A model generated the notes under the pieces. The model was given only the letters and a program-made list of their open reading frames with translations. It searched no databases and was not told the DNA's origin. DNA of 24,181 bases from NCBI GenBank assembly GCA_019114585.1, contig DXFE01000064.1:1-24181 (forward strand), read 5' to 3'. Both the position numbers and the translations under genes were made by a program. Shown piece by piece: positions 21,688 through 24,181 of this stretch; the stretch's first letter is position 1; each line of letters begins with the position of its first letter. Origin of the DNA: Gemmiger_A avium. Its GTDB lineage: Bacteria; Bacillota; Clostridia; Oscillospirales; Ruminococcaceae.

Positions 21688-23562
21688 TTGATTACTATGC
21701 TACTTGGCCTTTTACGGCGTTTTCGCAAGCAGGTGCTGATCCTGTTTGACGTAGTCATTATTACGATTGCCTATGTGGTGCCCTGGGTGCTGATCAATGG
21801 GCGGGTGCAGTATCAGGACTATGCCAGCCTGCTGGTGGCCAGCTGCTTTTTCTTCGTCTGCTGTTACGAGATCGTCTACGGCCTGTTCGGCATGTACGAC
21901 AGCTTGTGGCGGTATGCGGAAATTGTGGAGTTTTTCCGGCTGTGCGTAGCATCTGCCGTGGCCATGACCCTGTTTGTGGTGGGTACACTGTTCATATTCA
22001 GCGAGCGCCGGGTGCCGATATCGGTCTATTGCCTGAGCGCGCTGTTTGCCACTACGCTGACGCTGTACTCCCGGCTTACCTACCGGATGTACCGGAACGT
22101 GCGGCTGGGGCAGTCCCGCAACAAGTCACGGCGTACTCTGCTGATCGGCGCGGGGGACGCGGCGTCCACCCTGCTGCATGAACAGTACAAGAAGCCCAGC
22201 GCCGATATGAACATCATCTGCTGTGTGGACGACGCGCCGGAAAAACAGGGCCGGTATATTATGGGCGTGCAGATCATGGGCACCACCGAGGATATTCCGG
22301 AACTGGTGGAACGCTGCGAGATCGAAACAATCCTGCTGGCCATTCCCACACTGGATGAAGAAGGCAAGCGCCGGATTCTGTCCATCTGCAACCGCACCAA
22401 GTGCAATGTGCGGATCCTGCCGGATATTGTCAAGATGATCACCGACGGCAAAGACCTGGCCTCCCGTATCCGCGATGTGCGGGTGGAAGACCTGCTGGGC
22501 CGGGAAGAGATCCACCTGTCCAGTACGATTGCCCAGCTGGTGGGCGGCAAGCGGATCATGGTTACCGGCGGCGGCGGCTCCATTGGTTCGGAGCTCTGCC
22601 GGCAGATTGCGTCCTACAACCCGGCGCAGCTGCTGATCGTGGATATTTACGAAAACAGCGCGTATGATATTCAGCAGGAGCTCAAGCGCCGGTATGGTAC
22701 TGCCCTGAACCTGGAAGTGCAGATTGCCTCAGTGCGGGATTCCAAAAAGATGGATGCGCTGTTTGCCCGCTACCGGCCGCAGGTGGTGTTCCATGCGGCG
22801 GCGCACAAGCATGTGCCGCTGATGGAGGGCAGCCCGGAAGAAGCGGTCAAGAACAACGTGTTCGGCACCTACAACACGGCAATCTGTGCGGAAAAATACG
22901 GTGCGGAGCAGTTTGTGCTGATTTCCACCGATAAGGCCGTCAACCCCACCAATGTGATGGGGGCCACCAAGCGGGTGTGCGAAATGATCGTGCAGGCGAT
23001 GGCCCAGCAGGGCGGCTCTACCCGGTTTGTGGCGGTTCGGTTCGGCAACGTGCTGGGCTCTAACGGATCGGTCATTCCGCTGTTCAAGGATCAGATCGCC
23101 TGCGGCGGCCCAGTCACGGTTACCCATCCGGATATCGTCCGGTACTTTATGACCATTTCCGAGGCGGTCAGCCTGGTTCTGGAGGCCGGCGCCATGGCCA
23201 AGGGCGGCGAGATCTTCGTGCTGGATATGGGCAAGCCCATGCGGATTCTGGAACTGGCTGAAAACCTGATCAAGCTTTCCGGCTTTATCCCGTATAAAGA
23301 CATCGAGATCAAGTTTACCGGCCTGCGCCCCGGTGAAAAGCTGTATGAGGAACTGCTCATGGACGAGGAAGGCCTGCAGAAAACCGACAGCGAAAAAATC
23401 TACATTGGCGCGCCGCTGAAGATGAACAAGAATACCTTCTTTGACCATCTGTCGGCACTCAAACAGATCGCCTACAGCAACAACAGCGAAAATCTGGTGC
23501 AGGCGCTGATTGATATGGTGCCTACCTTCCATCACAATGCCGGCGGAGAAGAGAGGATGTGA
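21688..23562 (+). CDS. Membrane-bound UDP-sugar 4,6-dehydratase, CapD/FlaA1/PglF type
   Basis: About 624 residues. Four membrane helices (about 10-130) precede a CoA-binding-like Rossmann domain (LLIGAGDAA) and a C-terminal SDR catalytic domain with VTGGGGSIGSE (292-302). The catalytic area has STDKAVNPT, with T414-D415-K416, and M424-x3-K428 where classical SDRs have Tyr-x3-Lys; this Met substitution is normal for membrane PglF/CapD enzymes. It likely converts UDP-GlcNAc to the 4-keto-6-deoxy sugar for diacetamido-trideoxyhexose-type residues in surface glycans. Start set at TTG 21688 by GGAGG spacing; ATG 21697 is the alternative. It is the first gene of an operon under a leader terminator, followed by a sugar-phosphate transferase. 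The frame is open further upstream, but that part lies in the promoter and leader. Confidence 0.92.
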   Translation: MITMLLGLLRRFRKQVLILFDVVIITIAYVVPWVLINGRVQYQDYASLLVASCFFFVCCYEIVYGLFGMYDSLWRYAEIVEFFRLCVASAVAMTLFVVGTLFIFSERRVPISVYCLSALFATTLTLYSRLTYRMYRNVRLGQSRNKSRRTLLIGAGDAASTLLHEQYKKPSADMNIICCVDDAPEKQGRYIMGVQIMGTTEDIPELVERCEIETILLAIPTLDEEGKRRILSICNRTKCNVRILPDIVKMITDGKDLASRIRDVRVEDLLGREEIHLSSTIAQLVGGKRIMVTGGGGSIGSELCRQIASYNPAQLLIVDIYENSAYDIQQELKRRYGTALNLEVQIASVRDSKKMDALFARYRPQVVFHAAAHKHVPLMEGSPEEAVKNNVFGTYNTAICAEKYGAEQFVLISTDKAVNPTNVMGATKRVCEMIVQAMAQQGGSTRFVAVRFGNVLGSNGSVIPLFKDQIACGGPVTVTHPDIVRYFMTISEAVSLVLEAGAMAKGGEIFVLDMGKPMRILELAENLIKLSGFIPYKDIEIKFTGLRPGEKLYEELLMDEEGLQKTDSEKIYIGAPLKMNKNTFFDHLSALKQIAYSNNSENLVQALIDMVPTFHHNAGGEERM

Positions 23563-23569
23563 CAGCCCC

Positions 23570-24175
23570 GTGTACCGAGCCTGTTTCAAGCGAGTTATGG
23601 ATTTCGTTCTCAGCCTGCTGGCTGTAATCGTTCTTTCGCCCCTGCTGATCGTGCTGGCCCTCTGCGTAAAATTCTCCAGCCCCGGCCCGGTGCTGTTCAA
23701 GCAGAAACGGGTGGGAAAAGGCAAGACCTTTTTCTCCATCTACAAATTCCGCAGTATGCGCACCGATACGCCGCACGATATGCCCACCCATATGCTGGAA
23801 AATCCGGATGCGTTCATTACGCCGGTGGGGCATTTTCTGCGCAAGACCAGTCTGGATGAGCTGCCGCAACTGTTCAATATCCTGAAAGGGGAAATGAGCA
23901 TTGTGGGCCCGCGCCCCGCTCTCTGGAACCAGGACGATCTGGTGGCCGAGCGGGATAAGTACGGCGCCAACGACTGCGTGCCAGGCCTGACCGGCTGGGC
24001 ACAGATCAACGGCCGGGACGAACTTCCTATCCCGGTCAAGGCAGAGTTGGACGGCTACTACGTTTCTCATATGAGTTTCTGGCTGGACATCCGCATCATT
24101 TTGCGTACCGCCCTGAACGTGGTCTCCCATAAAGGAATTGTGGAAGGCAAACACGAGGAGCCTTCCGAAAAATAA
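23570..24175 (+). CDS. Polyprenyl-phosphate sugar-1-phosphate transferase (bacterial sugar transferase, PglC/EpsL type)
   Basis: Monotopic phosphoglycosyl transferase of about 201 residues that starts glycan assembly by moving a sugar-phosphate from a UDP-sugar to undecaprenyl phosphate. A re-entrant membrane helix lies about 12-33 with the Ser-Pro kink (23-24). Next come YKFRSM and the catalytic Asp-Glu pair D96-E97 in SLDELPQLFNIL, then GPRPAL and PGLTGWAQINGRDE. GTG 23570 gives the normal family N-terminus (xYRACFKRVMDF) and has AGAGGA about twelve bases upstream; ATG 23597 would remove part of the helix. It begins eight bases after the dehydratase stop. The pairing matches PglF-PglC logic: the dehydratase makes the sugar precursor that this enzyme, after further steps, loads on lipid. 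Operon continues beyond the window. Confidence 0.94.
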   Translation: MYRACFKRVMDFVLSLLAVIVLSPLLIVLALCVKFSSPGPVLFKQKRVGKGKTFFSIYKFRSMRTDTPHDMPTHMLENPDAFITPVGHFLRKTSLDELPQLFNILKGEMSIVGPRPALWNQDDLVAERDKYGANDCVPGLTGWAQINGRDELPIPVKAELDGYYVSHMSFWLDIRIILRTALNVVSHKGIVEGKHEEPSEK

Positions 24176-24181
24176 AAATAC

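Noticed and set aside
1..24181. Mobile elements, CRISPR arrays, tRNA or rRNA genes
   Set aside because: No transposase or integrase frames, no regularly spaced direct repeats and no cloverleaf-like or rRNA sequence were seen on reading both strands.

Overview
This looks like a chromosomal segment of a GC-rich anaerobic Bacillota of class Clostridia, most likely in the Oscillospirales/Ruminococcaceae (Faecalibacterium/Gemmiger/Subdoligranulum-like). That placement is inference. It rests on a SCIFF ranthipeptide pair (a near-hallmark of Clostridia), a SAM-I riboswitch before metK, Rex, RecD2, TepA, GTG/TTG starts with strong Shine-Dalgarno sites, and high GC by eye with AT-rich sigma-A-type promoters. 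It reads as core chromosome: I see no transposase, integrase, phage gene, CRISPR array, tRNA or rRNA, and no gene-free stretch above 300 bases.

Layout. (1) Positions 1-5635 run leftward: tepA-type protease, a GT28/MGDG-synthase-like glycosyltransferase, a divergent plsY, rlmD-type rRNA methyltransferase and a GNAT acetyltransferase, mostly tightly packed. ftsH follows with its own extended -10 promoter and a structured leader; it runs off the left edge, so its C-terminal part is missing. (2) A divergent promoter region at about 5636-5822 separates this from rightward genes: rex, tdk, a uvrA-like ABC ATPase lacking the UvrB-binding insert, pfkA, then promoter + SAM-I riboswitch + terminator + metK, then an Orn/Lys/Arg-decarboxylase-family PLP enzyme. 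(3) At 13795-17333 there is a multi-spanning GT-C/DUF6020-like membrane protein and then the most interesting system: a 49-residue six-cysteine precursor peptide (scfA, 15643-15792) and its radical SAM/SPASM maturase (scfB, 15933-17333). They are separated by a strong terminator and a second hairpin. (4) From 17369 a new promoter drives recD2, overlapping comF (ATGA), followed by an mreB-family gene with its own terminator. (5) From 21539 a promoter, a leader containing a strong premature terminator, then a CapD/FlaA1-type UDP-sugar dehydratase and a polyprenyl-phosphate sugar transferase open an exopolysaccharide/glycan operon that continues past the right edge.

How genes work together. The tepA-GT28-plsY-rlmD-GNAT run mixes envelope lipid/glycolipid functions with housekeeping. 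Rex and tdk form a short operon. metK is feedback-controlled by SAM through the riboswitch. scfA/scfB make a thioether-bridged peptide of still poorly understood function; no dedicated exporter or protease for it is in the window. The EPS operon seems gated by transcription termination in its leader, a layout that would suit processive antitermination.
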